Below are positions 1-8,065 of a stretch of DNA of 14,432 bases, piece by piece. This DNA is from Pseudomonadota bacterium (GTDB taxonomy: Bacteria > Pseudomonadota > Alphaproteobacteria > Rhizobiales > Hyphomicrobiaceae). Location of the stretch: positions 1 through 14,432 of the forward strand of contig JAEZBU010000222.1 of the NCBI GenBank assembly GCA_023426855.1. The letters run 5' to 3'. Each line of letters begins with the position of its first letter. Positions within the stretch are counted from its first letter, which is position 1. The notes beneath the pieces were generated by a model. The model was not told the DNA's origin and made no database searches. It saw nothing but the letters and a program-made list of their open reading frames with translations. The translations under genes were made by a program, and so were the position numbers.

Positions 1-101
1 CAAATCCACCGACTGACGGCTTGCTTTCGGCCCCGTTTCGGCGTTGTAGACCCTGAACCGTTTTCGGGGCCTGCAGCCCCATGCCTTGCTGGAGGTGATC
101 G

Positions 102-1109
102 ATGGCAGACGTCAACCGTCAGGTGAAACTCGCGAAGCGCCCACCGCCAGGGCCGCTGGACAAGGACGTGTTCGCGATCGAGGACGCGGCGCTGCCTGAA
201 CCGGGCCCCGGAGAGTTCCGCGTCAAAATCGCCTTTGTCTCGCTCGATCCGGCCATGCGCGGCTGGGTCGCGGAAGGTCGCTCGTATGTGCTTCCAGTCG
301 AGGTCGGCGCCGTGATGCGTGGCTACGCGGTCGGCGTGGTCGATATCTCCAATCATCCCGACTTCAAGCCCGGCGATGCCGTGCAGGGCCTGTTCGGCAT
401 CCAGCATTACGCCATTTCCGATGGCAGCAATGTCGTGAAGGTCGACCCGTCGCTCGCCCCGCTCGAACGCTGGCTCGGCGGTCTCGGCATGCCGGGCTGG
501 ACCGCTTACTTCGGGCTGCTCGAAATCGGCCAGCCGAAGGCCGGTGAGACAGTCGTCGTTTCCGCGGCATCGGGCGCGGTCGGCTCCATCGTTGGACAGA
601 TCGCCAAGATCAAAGGCTGCCGGGTCGTCGGCATAGCCGGCGGGGCTGACAAATGCAGCTACCTCACCGATGAACTCGGCTTCGACGCCGCGGTCGACTA
701 CAAGGGCGGCTGGCTGATCGATGACCTCAAGGCCGCCTGCCCTAACGGCATCGACGTGTACTTCGAAAACGTTGGCGGCGAGGTCCTGGATGCCGTGCTA
801 CCGCTGATGAACACCTTCGGCCGCATCCCGCTGTGCGGACTGATCTCGGCTTATAACGCGGCCGCTCCCGTCGCCGGTCCGCGCAACCTGCGCTGTGTGC
901 TGACCCAGCGCCTGAAGATGCAGGGTCTCATCGTCTTCGACTGGAAGGACCGCATTCCCGAGGCAATCCGCGACCTCAGCACTTGGTATCGCGAGGGCCG
1001 GCTGAAGATCCGCGAGGACGTGCGCCAGGGCGGTATCGACGCATTTCCAGAGGTGCTCAACCTGCTCTATACCGGCGGCAACAACGGTAAGCTCATTCTG
1101 AAACTGTGA
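102..1109 (+). CDS. NADP-dependent oxidoreductase, MDR superfamily (YncB/CurA-like)
   Basis: Predicted cytosolic zinc-free medium-chain reductase that uses NADPH to reduce the double bond of alpha,beta-unsaturated carbonyls (leukotriene-B4-dehydrogenase / curcumin-reductase branch). The 335 residues match the usual length of this branch. The N-terminal GroES-like substrate domain (about 1-125) carries the family segment VSLDPAMRGW at 47-56. A Rossmann domain follows with the nucleotide-binding loop AASGAVGSIVGQIAK at 155-169 and the FENVGGEVLDAVLP segment at 221-234. The ATG is preceded by GGAGGTGATC, an almost full complement of the 16S tail, which fixes the start. The histidine phosphatase gene starts 10 bp after the stop, so the two are probably co-transcribed. 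The physiological substrate cannot be read from the sequence; quinone or enone detoxification is the usual guess. Confidence 0.9.
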   Translation: MADVNRQVKLAKRPPPGPLDKDVFAIEDAALPEPGPGEFRVKIAFVSLDPAMRGWVAEGRSYVLPVEVGAVMRGYAVGVVDISNHPDFKPGDAVQGLFGIQHYAISDGSNVVKVDPSLAPLERWLGGLGMPGWTAYFGLLEIGQPKAGETVVVSAASGAVGSIVGQIAKIKGCRVVGIAGGADKCSYLTDELGFDAAVDYKGGWLIDDLKAACPNGIDVYFENVGGEVLDAVLPLMNTFGRIPLCGLISAYNAAAPVAGPRNLRCVLTQRLKMQGLIVFDWKDRIPEAIRDLSTWYREGRLKIREDVRQGGIDAFPEVLNLLYTGGNNGKLILKL

Positions 1110-1119
1110 GGACGTCGCG

Positions 1120-1707
1120 ATGAGGGGGGATTTCACGCTCTACTTCGTCCGCCATGGCGAGACGGATTGGAACGCCGCACGCCGGCTGCAGGGACAAACC
1201 GATATTGCGCTCAACGCGACGGGCCGCGCGCAGGCAGCACGCAATGGCCAGGCGCTGAAAACCATCGTCACCGATCCCAGCGCCGTAACGTTCATCGCCA
1301 GCCCGCTCAGCCGCACGCGCGAGACGATGGAAATCGCCCGCAGCGAAATGGGCCTGGAGCGCGATGGCTTCGGCTTCGACGATCGCCTGAAGGAGATCCA
1401 TTTCGGTCACTGGGAAGGCTATAGCTGGCAGCAACTGCCCGACCACGACCCCGCCGGCTTCCAAGCCCGCACCAATGACGCATTCGGCTGGCGGCCGCGC
1501 GGTGGCGAAAGCTACCAAGACCTCAGCGAGCGCGTCGTGTCCTGGCTGGAAACGCTCGACCGCGACACCGTGGTGGTGTCGCATGGCGGTGTCATGCGCG
1601 TGCTGCGCGGCCACCTGCTCGGCATCGATCCGCAGGAAATCCCGCACCTCAACGTGCCCCAGGACAAAGTTCTGGTGCTGCGGCGCGGGCATATCGACTG
1701 GGCCTGA
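1120..1707 (+). CDS. Histidine phosphatase family protein (phosphoglycerate mutase-like)
   Basis: Branch-2-type histidine phosphatase that would hydrolyse a small phosphorylated metabolite through a phosphohistidine intermediate in the cytosol. The 195 residues open with the catalytic RHGETDWN (Arg11, nucleophile His12), followed by SPLSRTRET with Arg65, KEIHFGHWEG with the likely acid Glu92, and VVVSHGGVMR with the second catalytic His155. All four key positions are therefore intact. The start lies 10 bp after the oxidoreductase stop, with GAGGA just upstream. In related alphaproteobacteria a gene of this family often sits close to aroC, which is also the case here with one gene in between. 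The substrate is unknown; CobC, GpmB and pyrophosphatase-like activities all fall in this fold and cannot be separated by motif alone. Confidence 0.9.
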   Translation: MRGDFTLYFVRHGETDWNAARRLQGQTDIALNATGRAQAARNGQALKTIVTDPSAVTFIASPLSRTRETMEIARSEMGLERDGFGFDDRLKEIHFGHWEGYSWQQLPDHDPAGFQARTNDAFGWRPRGGESYQDLSERVVSWLETLDRDTVVVSHGGVMRVLRGHLLGIDPQEIPHLNVPQDKVLVLRRGHIDWA

Positions 1708-1747
1708 GGGGGCATTCCCGAGGCTGAGCCTACCCCAGAAATGGAAA

Positions 1748-1777
1748 GAGAGCCGAAGCAGCGGCGCTTCGACTCTC
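1748..1777. repeat. 12-bp stem-loop after the phosphatase gene
   Basis: Arms GAGAGCCGAAGC (1748-1759) and GCTTCGACTCTC (1766-1777) pair at 11 of 12 positions around a 6-nt loop AGCGGC. It lies 40 bp after the phosphatase stop. No T-tract follows, so a mRNA 3'-end stabiliser or Rho-associated hairpin is more likely than an intrinsic terminator. Confidence 0.6.
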
Positions 1778-1843
1778 CAATGATCGACAATCACGATACA
1801 GTTACGGATGCTCAGTCCGCGGCTGCAACCGCGATCGTTTGCC

Positions 1844-1860
1844 TGTCTATATGGTAGACA
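1844..1860. promoter_or_regulatory. Palindrome TGTCTA-N5-TAGACA, possible operator
   Basis: A perfect 6-bp inverted repeat with a 5-bp spacer (17 bp in all). Length and symmetry are those of a TetR-type operator, but no such regulator is encoded in this window and the nearest downstream gene begins over 400 bp away. Functional role uncertain. Confidence 0.3.
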
Positions 1861-1871
1861 CAGCAATTAAT

Positions 1872-1917
1872 CGGGATGCGAACAGGATCATCGCTCCCGC
1901 CCGCATCCCGTCATTTT
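1872..1917 (+). terminator. Putative terminator of the oxidoreductase-phosphatase pair
   Basis: A perfect 9-bp GC-rich inverted repeat, CGGGATGCG (1872-1880) and CGCATCCCG (1902-1910), with a 21-nt loop, followed by TCATTTTG. Stem strength and the short T-run suit an intrinsic terminator for the upstream pair, although the loop is longer than usual. Confidence 0.45.
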
Positions 1918-2279
1918 GCCGCCTGTGCACACCAGTTCGTCGCTAGTGTAGAGACGGTCGGACTCGCAACGCTCGACTGGACGGAGGCTCTGTGCAGCGC
2001 ACAGCTACGCGCCTTTGCTCAAGATCATTGAACTGAACAGCAACGCATAGAATCATGGATACGCATGCTTTTGCTTAACCTCGCCAGGAGCTGTTGTCAT
2101 TAGAGTTCACCCCGCGCGGCGCATAAGCATCGAGACGTGATGCACGAATGCCGTGCAAATACTCAAATCCTCGAAATGAAAGTCGTTCAGCACGTTTGGA
2201 CGTGCATCTTGCTCTGTGGCGCGGTTTACATGTGACTGTGCCGCGAGCGCCGATAAGGCGTTGCGTGAAGGAGACTGGA

Positions 2280-2933
2280 ATGATGTCGCGTTTGGTTCAA
2301 AGCTGTATCCGCCGGGTGCAGATGCCGGCCATCGGCTTAACCTTGCTGCTTGGCATCACGGCATCGGCCGGCGCGGCCCAGAGCGATCTGACAGCCTGCC
2401 AGCGCGAGGAAAGCCTGGCGGAAAACCGCATCGAGACCTGCTCGCGCGTCATCGCCGATCAGGACCAGATCCCCGAGATCCGTGCCGAAGCCTACCTCAA
2501 GCGCGGTAGCGCGCAGGAGGATCTGGACAACCTGCCCGAGGCGATCGAGGACTACACGCAGGCGATCAAGCTCAACCCCGAGTATCGCGCGCTGTACCAT
2601 TATCGTGGGCTGGCCTATCAGCGCGACGGCAAGAGCGACCTGGCCATCGCCGATTTCTCCGAAGCGCTGCGCCTGGACCCGCAAGACACCGAGGCCCTCG
2701 TCTATCGCGGGCTGACCTATGCCAGCCAGGATGCGCATGACAAAGCCCTGGCCGACTACGAATCCGCCCTTGCCATCGATCCCAACGATCCGGAGGCCCT
2801 GACGGCGCGCGGTGAGAGCTATGAGGCGCAGGGGCAGCGCGAGAAGGCGCTGGTCGATTTCCGCCACGCCCTGGAGTATGACGCCGACAACGAGGACGCC
2901 AGGGACGGGCTGCAAAGGCTCGGCGCCAAATAG
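2280..2933 (+). CDS. Exported tetratricopeptide repeat protein
   Basis: A 217-residue protein with a predicted signal peptide: basic start with RR at 11-12, hydrophobic core around 16-30, and likely cleavage near SAGAA-Q at 33/34. The mature part contains about four TPR units at roughly 69-102, 103-136, 137-170 and 171-204, recognisable by repeated A-Y/L-x-x-R-G, D-x-A-I/L-x-D-(F/Y)-x-x-A-(L/I) and DPxDxEAL patterns. TPR arrays mediate protein-protein contacts; the partner, probably periplasmic, cannot be named. Cys40 and Cys54 precede the first repeat and could form a disulphide. I chose ATG 2280 because GAAGGAGA (2267-2274) sits 5 bases upstream and the signal peptide begins there; the frame stays open back to 2148, but that extension does not look like protein. 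ATG 2283 is an equally placed alternative. Confidence 0.8.
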   Translation: MMSRLVQSCIRRVQMPAIGLTLLLGITASAGAAQSDLTACQREESLAENRIETCSRVIADQDQIPEIRAEAYLKRGSAQEDLDNLPEAIEDYTQAIKLNPEYRALYHYRGLAYQRDGKSDLAIADFSEALRLDPQDTEALVYRGLTYASQDAHDKALADYESALAIDPNDPEALTARGESYEAQGQREKALVDFRHALEYDADNEDARDGLQRLGAK

Positions 2934-2986
2934 CAGCGCCCTCCCCTCCCGGTCTGCAATTCCCAACCAGCATGCCCGCGCAGACG

Positions 2987-3014
2987 ATCGATTGCCAAGC
3001 ATCGATTGCCAAGT
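2987..3014. repeat. 14-bp tandem duplication upstream of aroC
   Basis: ATCGATTGCCAAGC (2987-3000) is followed at once by ATCGATTGCCAAGT (3001-3014), 13 of 14 bases identical. It lies 85 bp before the aroC start codon. It may be a slippage duplication or a doubled protein-binding site; nothing further can be said. Confidence 0.6.
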
Positions 3015-3098
3015 CATGACGGTGCAGAGGTTGCCGCCCTGATGCGTGTGGGCTAAGCCTACAGCCGATGCGGTCATCCTCAGCGGCGCAAATCTCTC

Positions 3099-4202
3099 AT
3101 GTCACACAATACGTTCGGCCATCTCTTCCGCGTCACGACCTGGGGTGAAAGCCATGGCCCCGCCATCGGCTGCGTCGTCGACGGCTGTCCGCCGGGCGTC
3201 GCCGTAACCGCTGAAGAGATCCAAACATTCCTCGATCGCCGCAAACCTGGTCAGTCGCGCTACACCACGCAGCGGCGCGAGGACGATGCGGTCGAAATCC
3301 TGTCGGGCGTATTCGAGGACGAGAGTGGCCGGCAGGTGACGACCGGAACGCCGATTTCACTGCTGATCCGCAACACGGACCAGCGCTCGAAGGACTACGG
3401 AGACATCAAGGACAGATTCCGTCCCGGGCACGCCGACTACACCTATCTCGCCAAGTATGGCATCCGCGACTATCGCGGCGGCGGCAGGTCCTCCGCGCGT
3501 GAAACCGCGACACGCGTGGCGGCCGGCGCCGTTGCACGCAAGGTGCTGGCCGGCATCACCATCCGTGGTGCGCTGGTGCAGATCGGGCCACACGCCATCG
3601 ACCGGCAGCGCTGGAACTGGGATGAGGTCGATAGCAATCCATTCTTCTGTCCCGATCACGACACGGTACAGACCTGGGCCGGCTTCCTCGACCAGGTGCG
3701 CAAATCCGGCTCGTCGGCTGGTGCGATCATCGAGGTCGTCGCCGACAATGTCCCGGTCGGGCTTGGCGCGCCGATTTACGGCAAGCTCGATCAGGATCTC
3801 GCCTCGGCCCTGATGAGCATCAACGCTGTGAAGGGCGTCGAGATCGGCGAAGGCATGGCAGCCGCGGCGCTGTCGGGTGAGCAGAATGCCGACGAGATGC
3901 GCGCCGGCCCCGATGGCAAGCCGCGCTTTCTGTCAAACCATGCCGGCGGCATTCTCGGCGGCATTTCGACAGGCCAGCAGATCGTCTGCCGGTTCGCAGT
4001 GAAGCCCACGTCGTCGATCCTGGCGCCGCGGCAGTCGGTGGATCGCTTCGGCAACGAGGTGGATGTCATCACCAAAGGCCGACATGATCCCTGTGTCGGC
4101 ATTCGCGCCGTGCCTGTCGGCGAGGCTATGGTGGCGTGCGTGCTGGCCGACCACATGCTGCGCCATCGCGCCCAGACCGGCCATTGGGATTTGCCGGCGT
4201 AA
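3099..4202 (+). CDS. aroC: Chorismate synthase
   Basis: Catalyses the last shikimate step, anti-1,4-elimination of phosphate from 5-enolpyruvylshikimate-3-phosphate to chorismate, using reduced FMN; cytosolic homotetramer in the family. The 367 residues equal the usual bacterial length. All three family signatures are visible: GESHGPAIGCVVDGCPPG at 16-33, the YGIRDYRGGGRSSARETA block at 120-137, and the C-terminal segment with RQSVDRFGNEVDVITKGRHD followed by PVGEAM. No obvious Shine-Dalgarno precedes the ATG (upstream bases AAATCTCTC), yet the N-terminus MSHNTFGHLFRVTTWGESHG is the canonical one, so the start is firm. It stands alone, 165 bp after the TPR gene, and looks like an intact housekeeping gene. 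Confidence 0.98.
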   Translation: MSHNTFGHLFRVTTWGESHGPAIGCVVDGCPPGVAVTAEEIQTFLDRRKPGQSRYTTQRREDDAVEILSGVFEDESGRQVTTGTPISLLIRNTDQRSKDYGDIKDRFRPGHADYTYLAKYGIRDYRGGGRSSARETATRVAAGAVARKVLAGITIRGALVQIGPHAIDRQRWNWDEVDSNPFFCPDHDTVQTWAGFLDQVRKSGSSAGAIIEVVADNVPVGLGAPIYGKLDQDLASALMSINAVKGVEIGEGMAAAALSGEQNADEMRAGPDGKPRFLSNHAGGILGGISTGQQIVCRFAVKPTSSILAPRQSVDRFGNEVDVITKGRHDPCVGIRAVPVGEAMVACVLADHMLRHRAQTGHWDLPA

Positions 4203-4375
4203 GGTACGCGGGGCGATGCTCGGCAATCGCGTGCGACCGCGCTCTGGCTCGCACTTTCGCCGATCTGTCACGCAATTCATCTTCGGGGTGCGCCGCCCTT
4301 CCTGGACATGATGCGCGCGGATTTGCCGTTCACCTCCCCCTGCACGATCGCCTGCGCAGCTTCTGGAGACGCTTT

Positions 4376-4831
4376 ATGACCGCCCCGGCCTCCGTCCCGA
4401 TCACGCGCTATATCCTGATCTATCTCGCAGTTTCTCTCGTTCTCACGGCATTCGCCGGCATCGTGCTCGAAGTGATCGGCGTGCGGCACAATTCCGGCAT
4501 CACGGCAGCGGTGCTGATGGCATCCGCGGTATTCGCCGGCCAGCGCTTCGTGAGGGATCACAGGCGCGCCCCGGGGCGTTCGGAGCAACGCCGGTTGGCA
4601 GCTTACTCACTGTTGTGGTCGCTGCTCAGCACCGCACTGCTGCAGGGCGCGCTGCTGATGCTCTTTTACGGCACGCATGGTCTGCTCCAAACCCTGGCGA
4701 TCATTCGCGTCATTATCGCCAACATCCCGATCGTGAATGCCGCCAGCATTTTGGCGATCGCGTTGGCGGCCAGCTATTTCGGGCTTTGGCTGGCCTATGG
4801 CTGGCTCACCCGCAAGGTGACCGGCGCATAG
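4376..4831 (+). CDS. Small four-helix membrane protein, ABZJ_00895-like
   Basis: A 151-residue integral inner-membrane protein with predicted helices at about 11-33, 42-57, 75-98 and 122-145, a basic cytoplasmic-type loop at 56-73 (RFVRDHRRAPGRSEQRR) and a basic C-terminus. The overall layout, with an N-terminal ITRYILIYLAVSLVL and a gap between helices two and three, resembles the uncharacterised ABZJ_00895 family; this assignment is from memory of the family and only moderately sure. Start ATG 4376 is chosen because GGAGA lies 8 bases upstream and the first helix follows directly. The frame is open back to 4136, inside the end of aroC, but that stretch is not hydrophobic or gene-like. No known function. 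Confidence 0.75.
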   Translation: MTAPASVPITRYILIYLAVSLVLTAFAGIVLEVIGVRHNSGITAAVLMASAVFAGQRFVRDHRRAPGRSEQRRLAAYSLLWSLLSTALLQGALLMLFYGTHGLLQTLAIIRVIIANIPIVNAASILAIALAASYFGLWLAYGWLTRKVTGA

Positions 4832-5035
4832 TATGCGGCATCTGAACGCGATAAAGCCACGGCCCAGTGGATCTTGGCTCATCTCACCGTCGCGGTCTTT
4901 GTGGGGAGAGCACCGCTTTCCCGCTCCTGTTGCGCTTGCGAAGCCCCGGCCAATGGTTTAGACGAGAGCCGCCGGTTCGCAGTGCGGTCTAGCACTCGGG
5001 CTCCAGGCGCCGTATCTGGCGCCATCTGGCAATAG

Positions 5036-5095
<60 letters not shown>

Positions 5096-5110
<15 letters not shown>

Positions 5111-5615
5111 TCTCCTTTTCCCATTGCAAATTTGCTCTAACGCCTTGAATGGTAAGGACTTTGTGGTGTTCAAACTGCCCGTTTCGCGGCAGTAGGTGAG
5201 ATGGTCGCAAAAGGCCAATCTCAGCACCAATCTTTGTAAGTCAAAGCGGCCCGATTTCCAGATATTCCAAGGACTTGCGAGGAAGCCCAGGGAGTGGTCA
5301 AACAATTCGTCGAAGGTGTATCCGGACCGCTGTCCTGACTGTGACTTTTCGATCAACACGAGATGCTCGTTTTCCAGCCTTTCAACCTCTCTTCGAAGGC
5401 GCGGATGACGCTCGGGCTTGACGCTTCGACGATGCGCTCAAGCACCTGATCGATCTTCACCTGCAACTTGCGCGCTTCGGCTTTGAACTCGTTCGCTACC
5501 GAGCTGCCATTGCGGCTTGCTGCTCCCAGCAGTCGCGGAACATGGCAGCGGCCATGCGCATCACACCCGCGGACGGCTGCATGTCCTTGAGAAGTTCTTC
5601 AAAGGCATTTTCCAA
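5096..5615 (-). pseudogene. Decayed large serine recombinase, C-terminal part
   Basis: Minus-strand remnant of a phage/ICE-type serine site-specific recombinase. Three frame pieces join in family order: about 5615-5496 gives LENAFEELLKDMQPSAG and a MFRDCWEQQ segment, ending in TAG at 5496-5498; a second frame continues with FKAEARKLQVKIDQVLERIV and EASSPSVIRAFEERL; after a one-base loss in the A-run at 5380-5382 a third frame gives RLENEHLVLIEKS, then FLASPWNIWKSGRFDLQRLV and LRLAFCDHLTYCRE. These are the coiled-coil and the C-terminal tail typical of the family. The catalytic resolvase domain is absent. The last codons run into the tRNA-Thr 3' end, as expected for a recombinase lying next to its attachment site. 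Clearly non-functional; family assignment is by recognition of the tail motifs. Confidence 0.75.
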
Positions 5616-5782
5616 GGTCGGAGACCAAGGATCTGCCGTTCCTGCTTGCCTACGATTTTGACGTGCTCGAACCGCGTCACGTTTCGCTGGAGCTGATCGT
5701 CGAGTGTACCTCTCTCATCCAGCACTCAGAGCGAGGGCTGGGGCTGGCTGGTCAAAGCCAACCCAAGCTCCTTCGTCTCATC

Positions 5783-5950
5783 CTAGCCCACGACACGACC
5801 GGCCGATTTCGGCATATCGTCAAGGATAACGGTTTTCGTCTCGAGATACGGCAGCAGTCCTTCCGTGCCACCTTCGCGACCGATCCCTGATTGCTTGAAG
5901 CCACCGAAAGCGATGCTGAAATCTGTCCGGAACGAGTTGTGTCCAACTCG
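5783..5950 (-). pseudogene. Aldehyde dehydrogenase C-terminal fragment
   Basis: Minus-strand reading gives VGHNSFRTDFSIAFGGFKQS, then GIGREGGTEGLLPYLETKTV, ending at a stop at 5783. The FGGFKQSGIGRE...G...Y.ETK pattern is the conserved last ~50 residues of NAD(P)-dependent aldehyde dehydrogenases. The catalytic and cofactor domains are missing; upstream DNA switches to an unrelated FAD-binding gene start. The subfamily differs from the larger dehydrogenase at 8202-9672 (which ends LPWGGFGGDSGVGRD...), so it is not a copy of that gene's tail. Confidence 0.75.
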
Positions 5951-6030
5951 TATTGCTTGTCTGGAACTTTGAGCAGCTCTGAAGCAACAACAGCACCAGA
6001 AAATCCTCCACCAATAATAGCAATACGCAT
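5945..6030 (-). pseudogene. N-terminal fragment of an FAD/NAD(P)-binding protein
   Basis: From ATG 6028-6030 the minus strand encodes MRIAIIGGGFSGAVVASELL, a classic Rossmann beta-alpha-beta start with the GxGxxG-type dinucleotide loop (GGGFSG), as found in the FAD-NAD(P)-binding 'HpyO-like' family. GGAG lies 10 bases before the ATG. After about 28 residues the homology stops and the DNA continues, in another frame, as an aldehyde dehydrogenase tail. This is a truncated gene start fused by deletion or recombination near 5945-5955. The frame itself stays open to 5752, but the downstream residues are a frame-shifted reading of the dehydrogenase tail. Confidence 0.6.
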
Positions 6031-6123
6031 TCAGCGTGCTCTCCGATGCCGTGGCGGACGCTTGCAAGGCACGTCAAACCCAACATCCATTTTGCTCTAT
6101 ATCTGTTTGGATATATCGAGGGA

Positions 6124-7005
6124 TTATGCCCCGACCACAAGCCTCTGAAATTCGGCAGATGCCTTCGTCACATAGCGTTCCTTGTGGCGCAGAACGAAAA
6201 AATTACGCGACGGCAATGCAATATCGACGGCGACGAGAGTGCCAGCTTCCAGCGCGCGTCTTACGACGTGAAATGACAGGATCGTTACACCCGCTCCAGC
6301 TTCCACCGCAGCACACACAGCCTCGTTGGATGGAAGTTCAAGAGCGGATTGCATCGTCGACTGACTGAGCCCTAGGGCGGGCAGCACAGCTTCGAGTGCA
6401 GCGCGGGTTCCCGAGCCACGCTCGCGGCACACCCATGTCGCCATATCCAGCGTATGAGGTCCGTCCGGCGGCTGTTTCGACCAGGGATGCCCGTGCGCTG
6501 CCACGAGCATGAGCCTGTCGGTCGCGATCGGTTGAACGACGAGATGAGGATCGTCAATCTCCCCTTCGATGAAGCCCAGCTCAGCTACGCCCTCATGCAC
6601 GGCCGCCGCAACCGTCTCGGTATTGCCGAGCGACAGTTTCAACGTGATACCGGCATGGAGGGATCGGAAGCGTTGCATGATAGGCGGTAACCAGTAATTA
6701 CCGACCGTCTGGCTGGCCGCTATGCGAATTGTACCGCGAGACAGACCCGCCAGATCAGCAAGAACGGTTTCCGCTGCCATGGCGCGCGCCAGCACAGCCT
6801 TGGCTTCAACAAGAAACAGGCGTCCCGCTTCTGTCAGCGCAATGCGTCGGCCGATACGATCAAACAGCATCGTAGCGTACCTGCTCTCAAGCGCGGCGAT
6901 TGCCGCACTGGTCGCTGATTGCGTCAGGTTGAGGTGATGCGCCGCGCGAGTCATATGCTCGTATTCGGCGACTGCGACAAAGATCCGTAGCTGTTCGAGT
7001 GTCAT
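6124..7005 (-). CDS. LysR-type regulator, YeiE/CysB-like, paired with the exporter gene
   Basis: A 293-residue LysR regulator. Residues 1-60 form the winged helix-turn-helix (MTLEQLRIFVAVAEYEHMTR with AAHHLNLTQSATSAAIAALE), followed by a linker helix and a periplasmic-binding-type effector domain from about 90 to the end (RGTIRIAASQTVGNYWLPPI opens it). The start lies 11 bp after the stop of the YeiH-type exporter on the same strand, so both are likely one transcript and translationally coupled. In enterobacteria the related YeiE lies beside yeiH and governs it, which makes sulfur-oxyanion control the natural hypothesis here, though the effector is not readable from sequence. It probably acts on the inverted repeat at 8066-8090. 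Confidence 0.9.
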   Translation of the reverse strand: MTLEQLRIFVAVAEYEHMTRAAHHLNLTQSATSAAIAALESRYATMLFDRIGRRIALTEAGRLFLVEAKAVLARAMAAETVLADLAGLSRGTIRIAASQTVGNYWLPPIMQRFRSLHAGITLKLSLGNTETVAAAVHEGVAELGFIEGEIDDPHLVVQPIATDRLMLVAAHGHPWSKQPPDGPHTLDMATWVCRERGSGTRAALEAVLPALGLSQSTMQSALELPSNEAVCAAVEAGAGVTILSFHVVRRALEAGTLVAVDIALPSRNFFVLRHKERYVTKASAEFQRLVVGA

Positions 7006-7016
7006 GCCCAGGATCG

Positions 7017-8054
7017 TTACACCAGCAGCAGTGCCAATGTCAGACTGATACTGGCGATGTAGACCGTTGCACCAAAACCGAGCAGCAGCGGTCGCAGCCC
7101 TCTGTCACGCAGTCGGGCGATGTTGGTTTGCAGGCCCATGGCTGCCAAGGCCATTGCAAACATGAAGGATGTCACCGTCCCTGCTACCGATTTTACGGCG
7201 CTTGGTATTTCAATGAAGCTGTTGAGGAACATCATACCGATGAAGCCAAGCACAAACCACGGTATTGGAACGGCCGGAGCCGTATCGGTGCTGCGCGGAG
7301 AGATCATAGCCAGCGACAGGATCACCGGCGCCAGGAACATAATTCGTGAGAGCTTTGCAACAGTCCCGACTTCGCCCGCTTCCGGCCCGCCCTGGAATGC
7401 CGCGGCAACGACCTGCGCAACCTCATGAATGGAAGCGCCGGCCCATAAGCCGTAGATACCTGGACCGAGCCGGAGAAGGTCCGCGATCAACGGATAGGCA
7501 AACATCGCAACGGAGCCGAACAGCGTGACACAGGCTAGCGCGTAAGCCACATCCTCGCTGCGCGCCCTGATGACCGTGTTGGCCGCGACAATCGCTGAGG
7601 CGCCGCAGATTGCGGTTCCGGCAGCGATCAACTGGCTAAGTCCCCGATCAACGCGTAGCAGATTACCCAGCCAGATTGTAAAGCCCATCGTCGAGGCAAC
7701 TGCCACGGCGATCAACACCAGGCCGACGATACCGACACCTGCCACCTGTCCCATCGTCAATTGCAGTCCGAGAAGCACAATGGCGAGCCGTAGAACTCTG
7801 CGAACAACGGCGGCGATGCCGGCTCGGGCATTTTCTGGCACTCCGGCCACTGCACTGAGAAACATGCCGATAATGACCGCGAGAATCATCGGACTTACTG
7901 CGGACATCCCAGGTAACAGTCGAATGACGAGCGCAGCTGCAGCAATCAACATTGTCAGGAGAACACCCCAGCTCAGATCGCCGATCTGGTTGGCCCAGGT
8001 CCGTCGCAGCGGCGGGATGATGCCTTCTCGGGCAGAAATAGCATTCTTTTGCAC
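7017..8054 (-). CDS. YeiH-family putative sulfate/sulfite exporter
   Basis: A 345-residue inner-membrane protein of the UPF0324/YeiH family (Pfam Cons_hypoth698), with about ten predicted helices starting at residue 30. Family hallmarks are GTAICGASAIVAANTVI at 146-162 and GLWAGASIHEVAQVVAAAF at 202-220. Family members (TauZ in sulfonate-degrading bacteria) are proposed to export sulfate or sulfite released from organosulfonates. The gene is followed at 11 bp by its likely LysR regulator. The start is GTG at 8054 (VQKNAISARE...); no strong Shine-Dalgarno is seen, only GGAAT inside the adjacent inverted repeat, so the exact start is the least certain point. A broken aldehyde dehydrogenase gene lies 147 bp upstream in the same direction. 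Confidence 0.88.
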   Translation of the reverse strand: MQKNAISAREGIIPPLRRTWANQIGDLSWGVLLTMLIAAAALVIRLLPGMSAVSPMILAVIIGMFLSAVAGVPENARAGIAAVVRRVLRLAIVLLGLQLTMGQVAGVGIVGLVLIAVAVASTMGFTIWLGNLLRVDRGLSQLIAAGTAICGASAIVAANTVIRARSEDVAYALACVTLFGSVAMFAYPLIADLLRLGPGIYGLWAGASIHEVAQVVAAAFQGGPEAGEVGTVAKLSRIMFLAPVILSLAMISPRSTDTAPAVPIPWFVLGFIGMMFLNSFIEIPSAVKSVAGTVTSFMFAMALAAMGLQTNIARLRDRGLRPLLLGFGATVYIASISLTLALLLV

Positions 8055-8065
8055 ACGAACATCCG

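Larger units (their letters stand above)
1708..2279. other. Hairpin-rich intergenic region
   Basis: A 570-bp gap without a convincing gene on either strand. Long open frames here on the minus strand merely continue through the antisense of the phosphatase gene. It holds three separate dyads described on their own (1748-1777, 1844-1860, 1872-1910) and a small GC hairpin CTGTGC-AGC-GCACAG at 1990-2004. The promoter of the TPR gene must lie in the right half, but no clear -35/-10 pair stands out. Confidence 0.6.

Noticed and set aside
1093..1866. 257-codon minus-strand frame
   Set aside because: It is antisense to the intact histidine phosphatase gene, has no family motif and is explained by high-GC frame bias.
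2337..3077. 246-codon minus-strand frame opposite the TPR gene
   Set aside because: It is a shadow of the repetitive TPR coding sequence; no ribosome site and no recognisable domain.
5641..5782. Possible further coding debris between the recombinase remnant and the dehydrogenase tail
   Set aside because: Short minus-strand stretches such as NVTRFEHVKIVGKQE look protein-like, but I cannot assign a family and there is no start or ribosome site.
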